Assembly: GCA_963920575.1 (NCBI GenBank)
Contig: OY986974.1
Coordinates: 7,750,610 to 7,814,609 of the forward strand
From: Narthecium ossifragum
Taxonomy: Eukaryota > Streptophyta > Magnoliopsida > Dioscoreales > Nartheciaceae
Direction: 5' to 3'
DNA: 64,000 bases
In this document: positions 13,317 through 25,479 of the stretch, piece by piece
Layout of the letters: each line of letters opens with the position of its first letter
Numbering within the stretch: the first letter of the stretch is position 1
The notes under the pieces: generated by a model
What the model was told of the DNA's origin: nothing
The model's input: the letters and a program-made list of their open reading frames with translations, nothing else
Databases searched by the model: none
Made by a program: the position numbers and the translations under genes

Positions 13317-14029
13317 TGTTGATTTTTCCTCCCATGAGGATGATGACGACAGCAAAGGATCATTGGATCGATCCGTCATCGATCGCTCCTTGAGAAATAT
13401 CAACGGATCGATCCGTCTCTCCAAGAGGGATCGATCCCACTCGGAAAACAAAGAGACAGAGAGCACCTATTTTCGAACGGCAAGGTTGGATCGATCCGCA
13501 GATCGATCCTTCTTCGGGATTTTGAGTTTTTGAGGACGGATCGATCGCTCCTACATAGTGGGATCAATCCGACTCGGGAATTCTGAAATTCCTCGATCTC
13601 GTGCATACTCGGATCGATCCTTCTCTTGAGTGGGATCGATCCTTCTCTCCTAGACGGGCAGATCCGACGGCTCAGATTTAATCCGGATTTGTGTTTATTG
13701 AAGGCTATAAATAGGGTGCTTTTAGGGTTTCTTTGTGTGGTAGAGAGTTATTGAGAGGATTGTGAGAGGTGTGAGAGTAGGCGACCCTAGAGAGAGATCT
13801 CTTTGTCTCTGCTAGGGTTTGGGCTTTGTAATCTCTCTCTCATAGTGAAGATTTCCTCTGCTGCCCATGGTTTTTTCCTTCCAGTTGTTGCTGGTAGGTT
13901 TTTCCACGTAAATCCTTGTCTCCACTTTTTCCTTTTCTTTGTGGTTTGGTTGTTTCTCTTCCGCTGCGACATCCCCGTATCTATCTGGCGTATCTCCGGC
14001 ATCGCCGGGACACCTCAGATTCCCCAACA
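13317..14029 (+). repeat. 5' LTR of the TR-GAG element (713 bp)
   Basis: It carries about nine GATCGATC-core palindromes (mostly GGATCGATCC) between about 13366 and 13640, then a strong TATA box TATAAATA at 13706-13713. The palindromes therefore lie in U3, upstream of the likely start of transcription. Confidence 0.92.
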
Positions 14030-14031
14030 AG

Positions 14032-14043
14032 TGGTACCAGAGC
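14032..14043 (+). other. Primer-binding site (initiator Met tRNA)
   Basis: TGGTACCAGAGC matches the plant iMet-tRNA primer site TGGTATCAGAGC at 11 of 12 positions and starts 3 bases after the LTR. Confidence 0.85.
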
Positions 14044-14141
14044 CTAGGTTCCGAGATTATGGGGATTCGAATCCCTGATCAAGATTCTAAGTCCCTAATC
14101 AAAGATCTGAAGCATCTAGGTTGGATTCTGGCAGAAGCGAG

Positions 14142-14890
14142 ATGGATGCCAATGTTATACGGATGAATCTACTCAACGGAAACAACTGGAGCCTATGGAA
14201 GACAAAGATGGAGGATCTGTTATTCTGCATGGATCTCTACGAGCCTCTGCATGGAATAGAAAAGAAGCCTAAAGAGATGGAGGAAGGAGAATGGAACAAG
14301 CTGGACAGGAAGGCCTTGGCAACTATCCGACAGTGTTTGGAAGATGGCGTCTACCACCATGTGTCGACGATGACGACGGCCAAAGATCTGTGGGACAAGC
14401 TTCACGAGCTTTACGAGAGAAAGTCTGTTGGAAACAAAACTTTATTGATCCGACGGCTTGTGAATCTGAAGTACCAGGATGGAGGGTCGATAGCCGAGCA
14501 CCTGAATGAGTTCCAGAGCATCGTCAATCAACTTGCAACCATGAAGATAGTTTTGGATGACGACCTGAAGGCATCACTCCTGCTTAGTTCTTTGCCAGAT
14601 TCTTGGGAGAGCCTGATCGTATCGCTCAGCAACTCAGCGCCTGACGGAGCAGTATCTCTGAGCCAAGTTACAGGATGTTTGCTGAACGAAGAGACCAGAC
14701 GGAAGGCTGCTGAAACAAGACAGATAGATTCAGAGTCTATGGTGGAGTGAACCAAGGCAGAAGACAGAGTGTCACTTGCTATTACTGTGGCAAAGCAGGC
14801 CATGTAAAGAAGCAGTGCAGGAAGTACAAGAAGGACGTCAGAGATGGCAAGGTTGATGATGGTGAAGATGGGAGCACTGCGATCGTCACG
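14142..14890 (+). pseudogene. Copia-type gag, frameshifted before the zinc knuckle
   Basis: The ATG at 14142 (MDANVIRMN) opens about 203 codons of Copia gag (capsid; UBN2-type motifs such as GNNWSLWKTKM and ELYERKSVGNKT) that end at a stop at 14748-14750. The CCHC zinc knuckle (Cys-x2-Cys-x4-His-x4-Cys, codons 14777-14818, CYYCGKAGHVKKQC) is in a different frame, so a small indel near 14720-14750 separates capsid from nucleocapsid. No pol follows. From about 14890 to 15300 there is only a run of 'ttcgacgg/ttgatgg' phrases with no protein similarity. Confidence 0.85.
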
Positions 14891-15307
14891 CGATGCGTGG
14901 ATGTCCTGTGACGGGGGAGCTTCCGTGCTAGGAGCACGAGGAGGTGTATCCGGTCGATCGAAGCGGCCGAGGATATCTGAGTTACAAGCCCGGGACGTAC
15001 TGTGACTTGAAGGCGAGAAAGCAACCGAGAATATCAAGACTTGACGGCGACATCCAAGACTTGGTGGACAGTTCTCGATGATGATGGTTCTGAATCCGAT
15101 GTGAGATCCGGAGTTCAATGGCAGATCTGAGAATGATGGTGTTATCCAACTTCGACGGCAACATAAAAGTGGCTAGCTGGCAGCACTGGAGGTGGCATGA
15201 CGGCGGTGCAGTCCAAATTCGATAGCAATCCGAGTTTGATGGAGTTTCCGAGCTTGATGGAGTATCTAGGTTCGACGGTGTACCCTCATGTGTCGGACGG
15301 GGGAGTT

Positions 15308-15996
15308 TGTTGATTTTTCCTCCCATGAGGATGATGACGGCAGCAAAGGATCATTGGATCAATCCGTCATCGATCACTCCTTGAGAAATATCAACGGATC
15401 GATCCGTCTCTCCAAGAGGGATCGATCCCACTCGGAAAACAAAGAGACAGAGAGCACCTATTTTCGAACGGTAAGGTTGGATCAATCCGCAGATCGATCC
15501 TTCTTCGAGATTTTGAGTTTTTGAGGACGGATCGATCGCTCCTACATAATGGGATCGATCCGACTCGGGAATTCTGAAATTCCTCGGTTTCCTGCATACT
15601 AGAATCGATCCTTCTCTCCTGGACGGGCAGATCCGACGGCTCAGATTTAATCCGGATTTGTGTTTATTGGAGGCTATAAATAGGGTGCTTTTAGGGTTTC
15701 TTTGTGTGGTAGAGAGTTATTGAGAGGATTGTGAGAGGTGTGAGAGTAGGCGACCCTAGAGAGAGATCTCTGTCTCTGCTAGGGTTTGGGCTTTGTAATC
15801 TCTCTCTCATAGTGAAGATTTCCTCTGCTGTTCGTGATTTTTTCCTTCCAGTTGTTGCTGGTAGGTTTTTCCACGTAAATCCTTGTCTCCACTTTTTCCT
15901 TTTCTTTGTGGTTTGGTTGTTTCTCTTCCGCTGCGACATCCCCGTATCTATCTGGCATATCTCCAGCATCGCCGGGACCCCTCAGATTCCCCAACA
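15308..15996 (+). repeat. 3' LTR of the TR-GAG element (689 bp)
   Basis: Near-identical to the 5' LTR but about 24 bp shorter, lacking one GGATCGATCC unit near position 300 of the LTR. TATA box at 15675-15682. GATCGATC cluster at about 15356-15615. Confidence 0.92.
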
Positions 15997-16857
15997 CTAT
16001 ACACATGACAGAAGGGGAGAGGGAGAGAAAGAAAAGGTAGTGCCTAGTTATATATAAAATGTTCACATATTAAATGTTGAACTACATCAAAACCAAACAC
16101 CGACTAACAAGGCCTTGCTCTGAGTTCCATCGCATTTATATTTCAACTCAAAATTCTCACTAATGTTTTTGAATCATTTACAAAACAACATGCACATCCC
16201 TGCAGATAGTAGATGTAGGGGAAAAATAGGTTTAAGCTATGTCATATTTTTTTTGTATCGGAAACAACATCGATTACCGGACTTTCAGATGATGAATTCA
16301 AAAACATCCTTCCACCATGCATGTTTAAGTAGCGGTTTCAGTAGAGTGATTTAAAAGGCAACTAGAGCATGAACATATCCTTATTCCCTCCGATTAAAAT
16401 CATGGCCATAAATCAAGATTATGCAGCTGAGTGCAATAATACTAAAGCATTTAATGTCTGCCATTACCTTTAAAATATGGCATACAAGCAAAATACATGA
16501 AATGGTGTGATAAAAAAAATATCTTGAATAAATGAAGGTTACTGTCCAAGTATATTGCAGTAAAATACGGCGAACATTTTAGGGATTGCTGTATCTTACA
16601 GGCTAAAACAGCAGGTCCAACAAGAATACAACATGCCTTGAAAGAATGCATGGTTTGAGGGAACTTTGTGACGCAGAAGCAACATCATCTCTGCCAAATA
16701 AATAATCAAGGTAAGCTCAGTGGAAATAGTAGGTGAATTTCCAAAGTGAGTAGAAAATAGAAAAGCCTGGAAGATTTGATACCATGCAAACAATCCCTTG
16801 GTACTGTTAAAACAGAAACGCCGACAGTGCTGAGAGATGCAACATCATCTGGTGTGC
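15997..16857. other. Region downstream of ORC1, no independent gene
   Basis: AT-rich. It probably contains the ORC1 3' UTR on the minus strand. At 16679-16695 there is a near copy of the start of the last ORC1 exon with its AG acceptor. Confidence 0.5.
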
Positions 16858-19800
16858 TCACAAGTACTTGGTAAACCAAGGTAGTTCTGGACAATCTTTT
16901 AGAGCAAAAGCAACATCATCACTGCCATGTCAACCAAACACAATGGTATCAGCATCTCGAAGAATATCAATCATAGTATCAGATGCACTGAAACAACATA
17001 CAAACGGGCTGTAATGCAAATTTGAAACTTTGTCATTTGCTATTTCCCAGATTAGTTATATCATAAAATCTAATAACAAAAGGAATATTATGATAGCCAA
17101 GAGCAAAAGATTTTCCCATACGACCAAAATACACACTAAGCCGGTTCAAGCCACCCAAAAAACCAAGTGGATAAATTAAGATTCCATGCAGCCAGAAAAA
17201 TCAGTCCACCGAGAGGTTCTCATCACTAAGTGAACCCAAGATTGAACAAGATTCTCATGACTTTTCTATATAGACAACTTTGGACGAGTTAGTAATAACC
17301 TTGGGAAGTTCAACTGCAATTTTTGTAATCGATGCTTAGATCCTTCTTCGCAAAGAATGATTCTCGATTCACCAAGCTTGCAGCTGCAAAAGAATAAAGT
17401 GTCAGATTTTGACTTTCCATGATCACAATGAAAGCAGATGAAGCATGCTTGTAAACATTGTTCGTGTATCTTGTAGATAGAGAAGACAGCAAGGTGGGAG
17501 GGATGGTGAGCATATCAGTCATTGGGATGACATCAAGGAACTACTCCTTTCAACAAATCAATTCCTTATGGATAGTTGCCATACATCCTCTAATTGGGGT
17601 CTTTCTAGTCTAGAACAAAATATCCCAACAGGCATCGAGTAAGAACCAGTTCATAGTGCTTATTAGCTGTAGGACTATAATCAAAACATTAAGAAATCTT
17701 TGCCGACTAAGGACATCGAGATCAGAGACATTAGGATCAACAAAACATTCACTTAATGCAAACCTAGGTACTAAAAGTAGTTCACAATGACTGTTTTTAT
17801 AAGGGCTAGTAGAATCATCTCTGAAGGTTGTGAATGAAAAAAAAAAATCTTCTGAAAATCTAGTATGAAGAGCATCGCTGCCAGTGCATTTTCCACAATG
17901 TTTAATTCTTCCCTATCGCTGCGTTCTAAGAATGGTTCTCCAAATGGGAAAACAGTCTTGGTAGCTCTTAAACAAGTCAATAGATTTAAACGATCTTACC
18001 TCCAAATCAATAAAATTGAATTTCAACCATCCTGAAGAATCTTGCCAAATTATTTATTACACATGTCATGGCATCTTCTAGCCAAAATGATGCAGTTAGA
18101 TGTTCTCCCTTTGTAAACAATGGGAGTTCCCAAGAATAGTTTGTATCAAAAAATGTTGGGAAAGCCTATCAAGAAATTTACATGTGATTCATAGGATAGT
18201 CCACAGCATCAACAAAGTGAAATGGCCATCAATTCCATTGCCCTCGAACTACAGCCAACGAAAACTAACAATGGCCATTCTTTAAATTTTCAAGGTTCAT
18301 AATTATTGGACCTAATAGCCCTAAACATTAGTTTTAAGTTGGTCAGTCTTACTGCTAGTTAATGCCAGCTAAGCTTCACCTCCATATTCCATCCGTGAGT
18401 ATTCACTTTGACACATATTTGCAGTTCCAAGCTGGTTATTCTAGCAGATGGCAGAGCTACGTAGTCAATTCCACTATAAAGCTTGGAGCTAACTACAGTC
18501 TTAGGTTCTTAATATGACGATGCAGATTAGTATTACTACAGAACTTTAGCAAGAAGGCTTTTAGACTCACCTCACCCCATACTTATCCCATTATTGATTC
18601 CTGCTTGATTACTTAATCTTTATCATGTCGAATGCAGGAAAAAAAAGAGCTTCAAATATGAAAGATGTCCATCAGATTGAGCAATCTAAATACATGCAAT
18701 GTCAATTGAGTGATCTATAAGAAGCTATAATATAGTTCTCTTAAAGTTTTCATGTTTCTCCTCCTTGACCACGACCAAAATCATAATCTCTTCATCTGCA
18801 AATGAAGAACAAGTGGCAATAGAATGTTTGGAAGCTACAATAAACACATCTAAGTTGCTAGAGAAAATTTCCTTACCCAACTTTCAAGATGATGTCCCAT
18901 TTAGGAATATCTTCTCTATTGCCATAGCACAGAGAGGTAACAGTTGTAGCAAGCTGCAGGATATAATGAAAGGCAGATGAAAGTATCAGACCTAGAACCT
19001 GACCAACTCATGAAAACCACATATGAACTCTTTATTAGCAAGCCTTGCTAATAAAACCATTAGAAATGACAAATAATCACATATATCATTCTGATAGTAA
19101 GATATTGATTTGCGAGTTGATAAATATAGCATATACGAATTGAGACCAAATTTATGTAGCGTGTATGATCAAGATTTAATGCATTTAATTTCTACTAGTC
19201 ATATAGGAGCATCTATATAGGCTGACCAAATTAATGTCTTTTAGTGGTGGTGCTTTTTAGATTTCAAATTATAGCACCAAGGTAAAATCTCCAGATTCCA
19301 CATAAGCTAAAAGAAGAGTCACAAGCAATGTTAGCAGACTGATCTTTTCGTGGTGGTGCTTTTTAGATTTCAAATTATAGCACCAAGGTAAAATCTCCAG
19401 ATTCCACATAAGCTAAAAGAAGAGTCACAAGCAATGTTAGCAGACTGACCTTTTCAAAGGTTATCTCATTCAGCCCACTTTTATAAAGCTCATGCACCAT
19501 AGCAACCAACAAAATCTTACTCAGCCTTGAAGAAGTTTTCATTATCTGTTAAAGGAGTGGAAATTCCAATTACTTAATGCCCATAAGATGGTAGACTCGA
19601 GTTGGTTTGCATTTGTGTAGGGAACTGCTTGTAGAGCTGAGGATAAAACCACTAAATAGGGGGAAAAAGTGGATGCTTTCGCTGTTAACAATTGATCTTG
19701 TCATCAACTTACTCGAATGTGTGGTGCCTGAAACACTTCCTGTATTGCAGCTTCAATGTCAGCCATACCAACCAGGTCTCTTCCTGAAAAGTAACAAAAG

Positions 19801-22800
19801 ATCCATATGGTTAGCGAGGGTGCATCAAGACTTATATAGGAGCCAAGGATTTCCGTTTTGATCGGCACTTTCAGTTCGACAAATATTTACCATGCTGACA
19901 TGATGTCAGCACGATACCATGTAGGTGTCGACACAGCAAGTGTTGTGCCGGTACAAACCATGCTGATACTAATCGTGCCAGACTGCCAGTCACTGGCACT
20001 AAGCATACCAGCGGCTTGGTAATCCATTATAGGTAGTAACGAAAACCTACTTGGCAACAATGAGATTACTCAATTCTGATATAATGGAAGGTCTCCAATT
20101 TTTGCGGCAAAAAAATTCCTTGCCAGCACATCTAGTGTCAAGATTCACAGGATGGATAAACATGCCAATGGCATGCTTCCTGTCGGCTAAATGTTCGGCA
20201 CATGTATCGTGCCACTACTATGACAGGTATTGGTCCTTGCCGGCCGTGCTTACCAGCACAAAAATTCATCACTGACTATACCAATGACCGGCATGACACG
20301 TGCCACCAGTAGGGTGCATCCATTTTCTCAGCTATTGACGAGGAAATTCGTAAAAAACGACATTAAAACGCAGAATAACAGCAATGGTAGATTGCTGAAA
20401 CAAACAATGTAGGCATTTGGTTAATCATTCTTAAGCATGGTCCAATCTACATTTGATCCCAAGAATCTCACAAAGAGATGCTGCTTTTGTGGTTCTTAAA
20501 ATGCATGGGAACCTGCCACATACAAAACCTTTAGAAGAGATAGCATCGGAACATGGCAACTTTGGATGAAGTGATGATTGCTTAAGTCGAAAATCAGCTA
20601 ACTCAGCTGCACGCCTGCATATTTCCAAAGCACGCCTGGCATCTCCTGACATAGCTGCAACCTGAATTGATACAAAACTGCTGATGAGCACAAGAGGATA
20701 ACATGTAGCATACAATTTCGAGGCATGCAAACACAAAACCAGATCATGTGATAAACACAATGGGTAACCACAAATCATATAAAAATCGGCCCAGTTGCAG
20801 ATAATTGCACCGAAATTTTGATGCATCTAAAATTTTGAACCTAACATTATATCTTGCATGCACACATTTCGCAAGATGATTCACGCAAAAGACTTTTAAT
20901 TTTATCTAATTTCAGTTTAATTTTGGATACTTTTAGCAAATCCTCAAATTGAGTCCAGGGCTGCTTTCCAAATGCTCAATAAAGAATTTCATCTCTGCCC
21001 TTTACATTTGTGCATAACCCAACAAAATTGCATAAGAAAAAGCCTACACATATAGATAAATATAACCTACAATATTGGTATGACATGAGTTGGAGAAGAC
21101 GGCAATGTATTCAATTTCTTGGGGACTAACTAGAGGTCAACTAAGCAAGGAAAAAACCAATAAAATCCACGGTGTTTGCCCAGGATCATGCAGATATTGT
21201 TGGCTTCTTCAACAGGTTACACCCCAAAAATCACAAACCAGAAAACATCTAGCTGAACTAAATTGTATGAGAATTGTAAACCCGCACTGATCTCATCATA
21301 GATGGTGTTTAACCATGACAGGAAGAAGTGCATGCTGCACTACGGGAAATACTTGCAAAGCACCGAAAATATGAAGCATGCTTAAGTAAAACCACCAAAA
21401 TGCATGCCACAAATCTAGTTCGTATGAAGCCAAATGATTCATTACTTCCATTCACTACCAAGGAAATTCGAAATGTAATGGCACTTCTTGGTAGTTAAAC
21501 TTCTGAGTATCTTAGTCTGGTTGAACATGTTTAACAAGAAAAGTCCTCCAGCCACCATGTCAAAACCTTCAGACGTCCATGAGCTTTACAATATAACTTC
21601 TAGTAGATGCATCTTTGTGATAATGGCAAATTGGATTGAAAAGTTCATTTCAAACACAAATGAAACATGTCCTACCAAGATACTCATTAATGTGATAGTT
21701 GTATAAAATGTTACATAGCTTTCTTGAAAAACAAATATTTACGTTGATAGTTGAAGGAAAAAATGAGACACAAGCCGAAGTACTCAAGAACAGTAAAGCT
21801 ACAAATAAAGAAACAGAAATGTGCACTAAACAATTCCAGCTGATCAAGATAGTACAGAAATACCCAATTCTTACCTTCCTTGAAGCAAATTCAACGGCTT
21901 GTGCTTCAAATGCATCAATGCCTTTGAGACGACTTACGATGATTTCTTGAAGTTGTTTGTAACTATAAGGGCCAAAGCATAACCTCTGAATACCCATTCG
22001 ACTTGAAATGCGAGGTAGCAACTTTTCCGGGAGATCCATAGTGTTTGCTATTCCTGCATAATGCATATACCTACTCAGTCAAGACAAAATAGAAACGTGG
22101 TGAAAAAGGATAACCAAACAGATAATGAGATCATAACTACCTATTACAACTAGCTTTGCTTGTGGTTTGGTGGGCCAATCAAGAATGTTATATAGGACCT
22201 GAAAGGAAAAATCCAAAGCTTCTAAAATTTCTTTGACCAACCAAAATATCCCTGTTTGGCTGTATAATACTTGAATATTATGGCATGAACTACAAGGGTT
22301 ACCGATTGATTTCTCGTTAAAAGAAGATCAAGTTCATCAATAAGTAGAACGCAAGGTTGATTCTCTTCTTTGCCAATTCTTCTGCCTTCTGAGAATCTTT
22401 CATTTAAATAATGAAGTGCTTTTTTCCATCCAACCCTATGTCCGCTTAAAGCTTCATAAATAACCTGCAAGGACGTACACCATTTCCATATGAAGGCAAA
22501 ACAAGTAGTGCTAACAGAAGATGGGAAAAACAAACTAACAAAGCAGTACCTGGTATATGTTCTCAGGGGAGGCCAATTTGAGACCATTTATCTCCACAAA
22601 GCAATATGGCCTCAAATTACCTGCTTCTGCTTCAGCCCTTAGATTCCTCATCACGGCAAGCACACTCATTGTCTGCAGTTCAAGACAGTGAATGGTGGAT
22701 GATTGATTAATATATCTAGTAAGCTACAAAGAGAATGTAAACACAATGACTTTTATAAAGCATAAAAGGTAAGCAGAAATACATGGAATAACGAACAGCA

Positions 22801-25479
22801 CCTTCCCGGTTCCTGGAACACCATGTATGTAAAGGCAACGCCCTAAACATTGATCGTCACGAATAGCACCCATCACAAAAGATGATATTTCCTCCATTTC
22901 TCTGGAACAAAAGCTCATTCCTTAAACAAAAGGCTAACAAGTGCATCATGAAATGTCTAAATTTTCTGGGCAGATAAAACAGACTTGTCCCTGCAAGGCA
23001 GTGATTTAGGCAAAGTTGCTAGCAGCAACGTTGATTTCGCTCTTTCCAGCAAGCTCTGCTTATGACATCTGACATGTTCTGGTATTCGCTTTATTCCTAC
23101 AGTTCGTAGACCAAAGACCCTTCCCTTGCGCGAGTTCTGAGGAAGACATCATTTAAGATTCCTAAATCTTTGGGGCAATAGAAACTGGAAGCACAAAGAA
23201 TTAACCATACCGCAGCCAATTCAAGACTTCGGGATCTCTGGGCTGAGGGCTCCGTCAGTGTATTCTCTTCACTTTCGGAATCTTCATCTATCAAACAGCC
23301 TGAATCCTCTGTAGGTTCCGAGCTGTCATCATTTCGAGTTCCTTTCTCATTCTAAAATGAATAATTCATGATCACAATTTAGGAAAAAAAATCCTTGAAA
23401 AATGCTACAAGTTTTAATATATCTCAGCCTACCTCTTCGCGATTGTCGATATCTGTGAGACGCTTGAAACTGTGCCAATGAACGTCATATTCGTACTCAC
23501 AATAAAATACATCATCTCCTCCATCAGTTGCTTCAGAAAATTCCTTGGGATTCATAACAGAGCAATGCCTAATGACGGATTCCATCTGGAAACATTTCAG
23601 GTAGTTAAAATTTCAAACTACCTAGCATGAACAACCACATAGCAGCGGTATTTGCTCAGTACTGTGACAGGGTGGGTGAACTGATATTCAAATGAACCAA
23701 CATAAGAGTAACACGAACTGAGTTGTTAAAATTTCATTCAAAAAAATTAACCCTGGAGCATGGAAAACATATAATTATGAAAATGAAGACTAAACTTATT
23801 TCAAAGTTGGCTGAGAATATAGTCAAGGTGCCCAACAAAACTTGCACTTCTGGTCAACTAAGGATACTACAGCATACCTACTGTCATCATTTGGTCTATT
23901 ATCTATGATCATTAATATGATCCATGATTTCCAGTGGATGAGTATTCAACATCCTGATATGTCAAGAATAAATTTCATTTTTAGCTATATCTGGTTCAAG
24001 AATATGTAACCAGCTGCAAGAAGAATTACTGCATCATTAAACATAAAGCTGTTAGAAGGAAAAATAAGACGTAATGATGCCATTAAACTCCAATGAGAGG
24101 CCAAGTAAACAAGTCAGAAGAAGAAATATCATCACTAACCTCAATGTCACTCAAATCATTAGTGCGGTAAAGCTCCCTTCGTAGATTATGCGGCTGCCTC
24201 CCTGCTGCAGTCTCCTCAGGGATTATGTACCAGCAACACCTCAACCAATATGTTCCATCTGGTTCCCTCCATAACCTGTTCAAATTCCAACAATCAGAAA
24301 AAACATGACTTAAAAGATCACAAGAGAAAGTATTTAAACTCCAGAGGTTTATTCTAACGTCGCCATTCAAAATTCACCTCGCGCGAGCTAGCATGCCTAC
24401 AGTTAAATACATTCATCTAGCGGCATGACATACGAAGCATGTTACCTTATTTGGGACGAATATTACAGATTCGATGGCAATTTTTACTTCGGAATTCCTA
24501 ATAAGGGCGAATTCTAGCTTAGCCAGACAATCAGTAGTGAGATAGTTACAGCATACTAAATCATCAGAGTGACATTTGAGTGCTTCTTTGTAATGAGATT
24601 GCTCTAGAAAAAAAAGAACATAGACAAGACAACTTCAATACATAAACTCTTCAAAAAGTGCAGGTCGGCACTTCGATTGTTTATAGGACGGCATTGGGGG
24701 TATCTCCATGTTAAAGTTATTTGCTTCTCAGACAACCCTATCAAAATATTGGGTAAAAACAAGGTAAGGTATATGATGGAATATTTCCGGTATATCATTT
24801 CTCGCTCAACTAAAAATTTGGCAAATTGGCATTACCTCTCGATCTGGGCAGCCCACAAATCACTTGAGAGTAACTTCTCCTTCGCAGTACGCCTCAACCT
24901 CTTCCCCTCAGGCGGCTTCGGCATCTCCGCCTTGCTCCCTGCCCTCCTCGCCTCACAAAACCCGCACACCCAATCACCTTCAGGCACCTTCTTCAGTGGC
25001 GGCCTCAAGCACCTCAAATGGAACCCTCCCAAGCAATCATCACACTCAATCATCACCGACCTCCCAACCTCAAAACAAATCCTACACTCCTCCACCTCCG
25101 GATCCTCGTCATCAGAGTCCACCCCCTCCTTCCTCTTCACATAGACATCGTCCCCCACCTCGAACTCCCCACCATCGTACGACACCTTCTTGTAGTAAAC
25201 CCTCTTTGGGGCCTTCGTCGTGGGTTTTGGATCGGGTCTGGGGCGCTTCTTGGATTCCGATGTTGCTGGAGTTGGTGGGGATAGGAAGGGTGATTTGGGA
25301 TTTGGTGTTTGGGATCGAAGAAGAGAATGTTTCGACTTCTTGGCGGATTTAGGGGTTTCGAATGAAGGATCAGAGTAGGATTTGGGGACTGGGGTACGAG
25401 GGGAGCGGCGAGGGGTGGTCAGGCTTGGGGTCGTGATTTGGGAGCGGTTAGATTTGGGTTTGAGAGGGGTGGATGCCAT
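16858..25479 (-). CDS. ORC1: Origin recognition complex subunit 1, 16 exons
   Basis: Exons in transcript order (complement): 25479-24836, 24275-24140, 23585-23433, 23351-23211, 23136-22985, 22901-22802, 22672-22550, 22464-22303, 22198-22141, 22053-21875, 20661-20529, 19783-19713, 19545-19450, 18953-18877, 17383-17300, 16921-16858. The phases sum exactly to 790 residues plus TGA. The PHD finger has all eight ligands (C132, C135, C146, C149, H154, C157, C172, C175) and is embedded in a BAH domain (about 95-325), the plant ORC1 arrangement that reads histone H3 marks. The AAA+ ATPase has Walker A GVPGTGKT (436-443) and Walker B LLIDELD (D526, E527); a winged helix follows. The protein binds replication origins as part of ORC and starts MCM loading. 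The ATG at 25477-25479 (MASTPLKPK) is chosen over an in-frame ATG 13 codons upstream because conserved-type sequence starts there. All introns are GT-AG. Confidence 0.96.
19244..19455. repeat. 106-bp tandem duplication at an ORC1 splice donor
   Basis: 19244-19349 and 19350-19455 are near-identical. The unit spans the first 100 bases of an intron and the last six bases of the 'ITFEK' exon. In the copy inside the intron the donor reads AAAAG|AT instead of AAAAG|GT. Confidence 0.9.
19862..20310. repeat. Decayed dispersed repeat in an ORC1 intron
   Basis: Recurrent phrases such as 'gtgccggtac', 'ccggcatgacacgtgcc' and 'atgctgacatgatgtcagcac' mark an old insertion in the intron between 20528 and 19784. 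The family is not recognised. Confidence 0.4.

Larger units (their letters stand above)
13317..15996 (+). mobile_element. Copia-derived TR-GAG (gag-only) LTR retrotransposon, complete
   Basis: The element is bounded by the 5-bp target duplication CTATA at 13312-13316 and 15997-16001. Its two LTRs begin TGTTGATTTTTCC and end CCCCAACA. A primer-binding site follows the left LTR and a purine-rich tract (15297-15307) precedes the right one. The interior is only about 1.28 kb and holds a Copia-type gag with no protease, integrase or reverse transcriptase, which is the layout known as TR-GAG. It must have moved with enzymes supplied by another element. It sits between the two host genes, downstream of both. 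Confidence 0.92.

Noticed and set aside
18765..18980. Plus-strand 71-codon frame in ORC1 territory
   Set aside because: Antisense shadow covering a real ORC1 exon (18877-18953).
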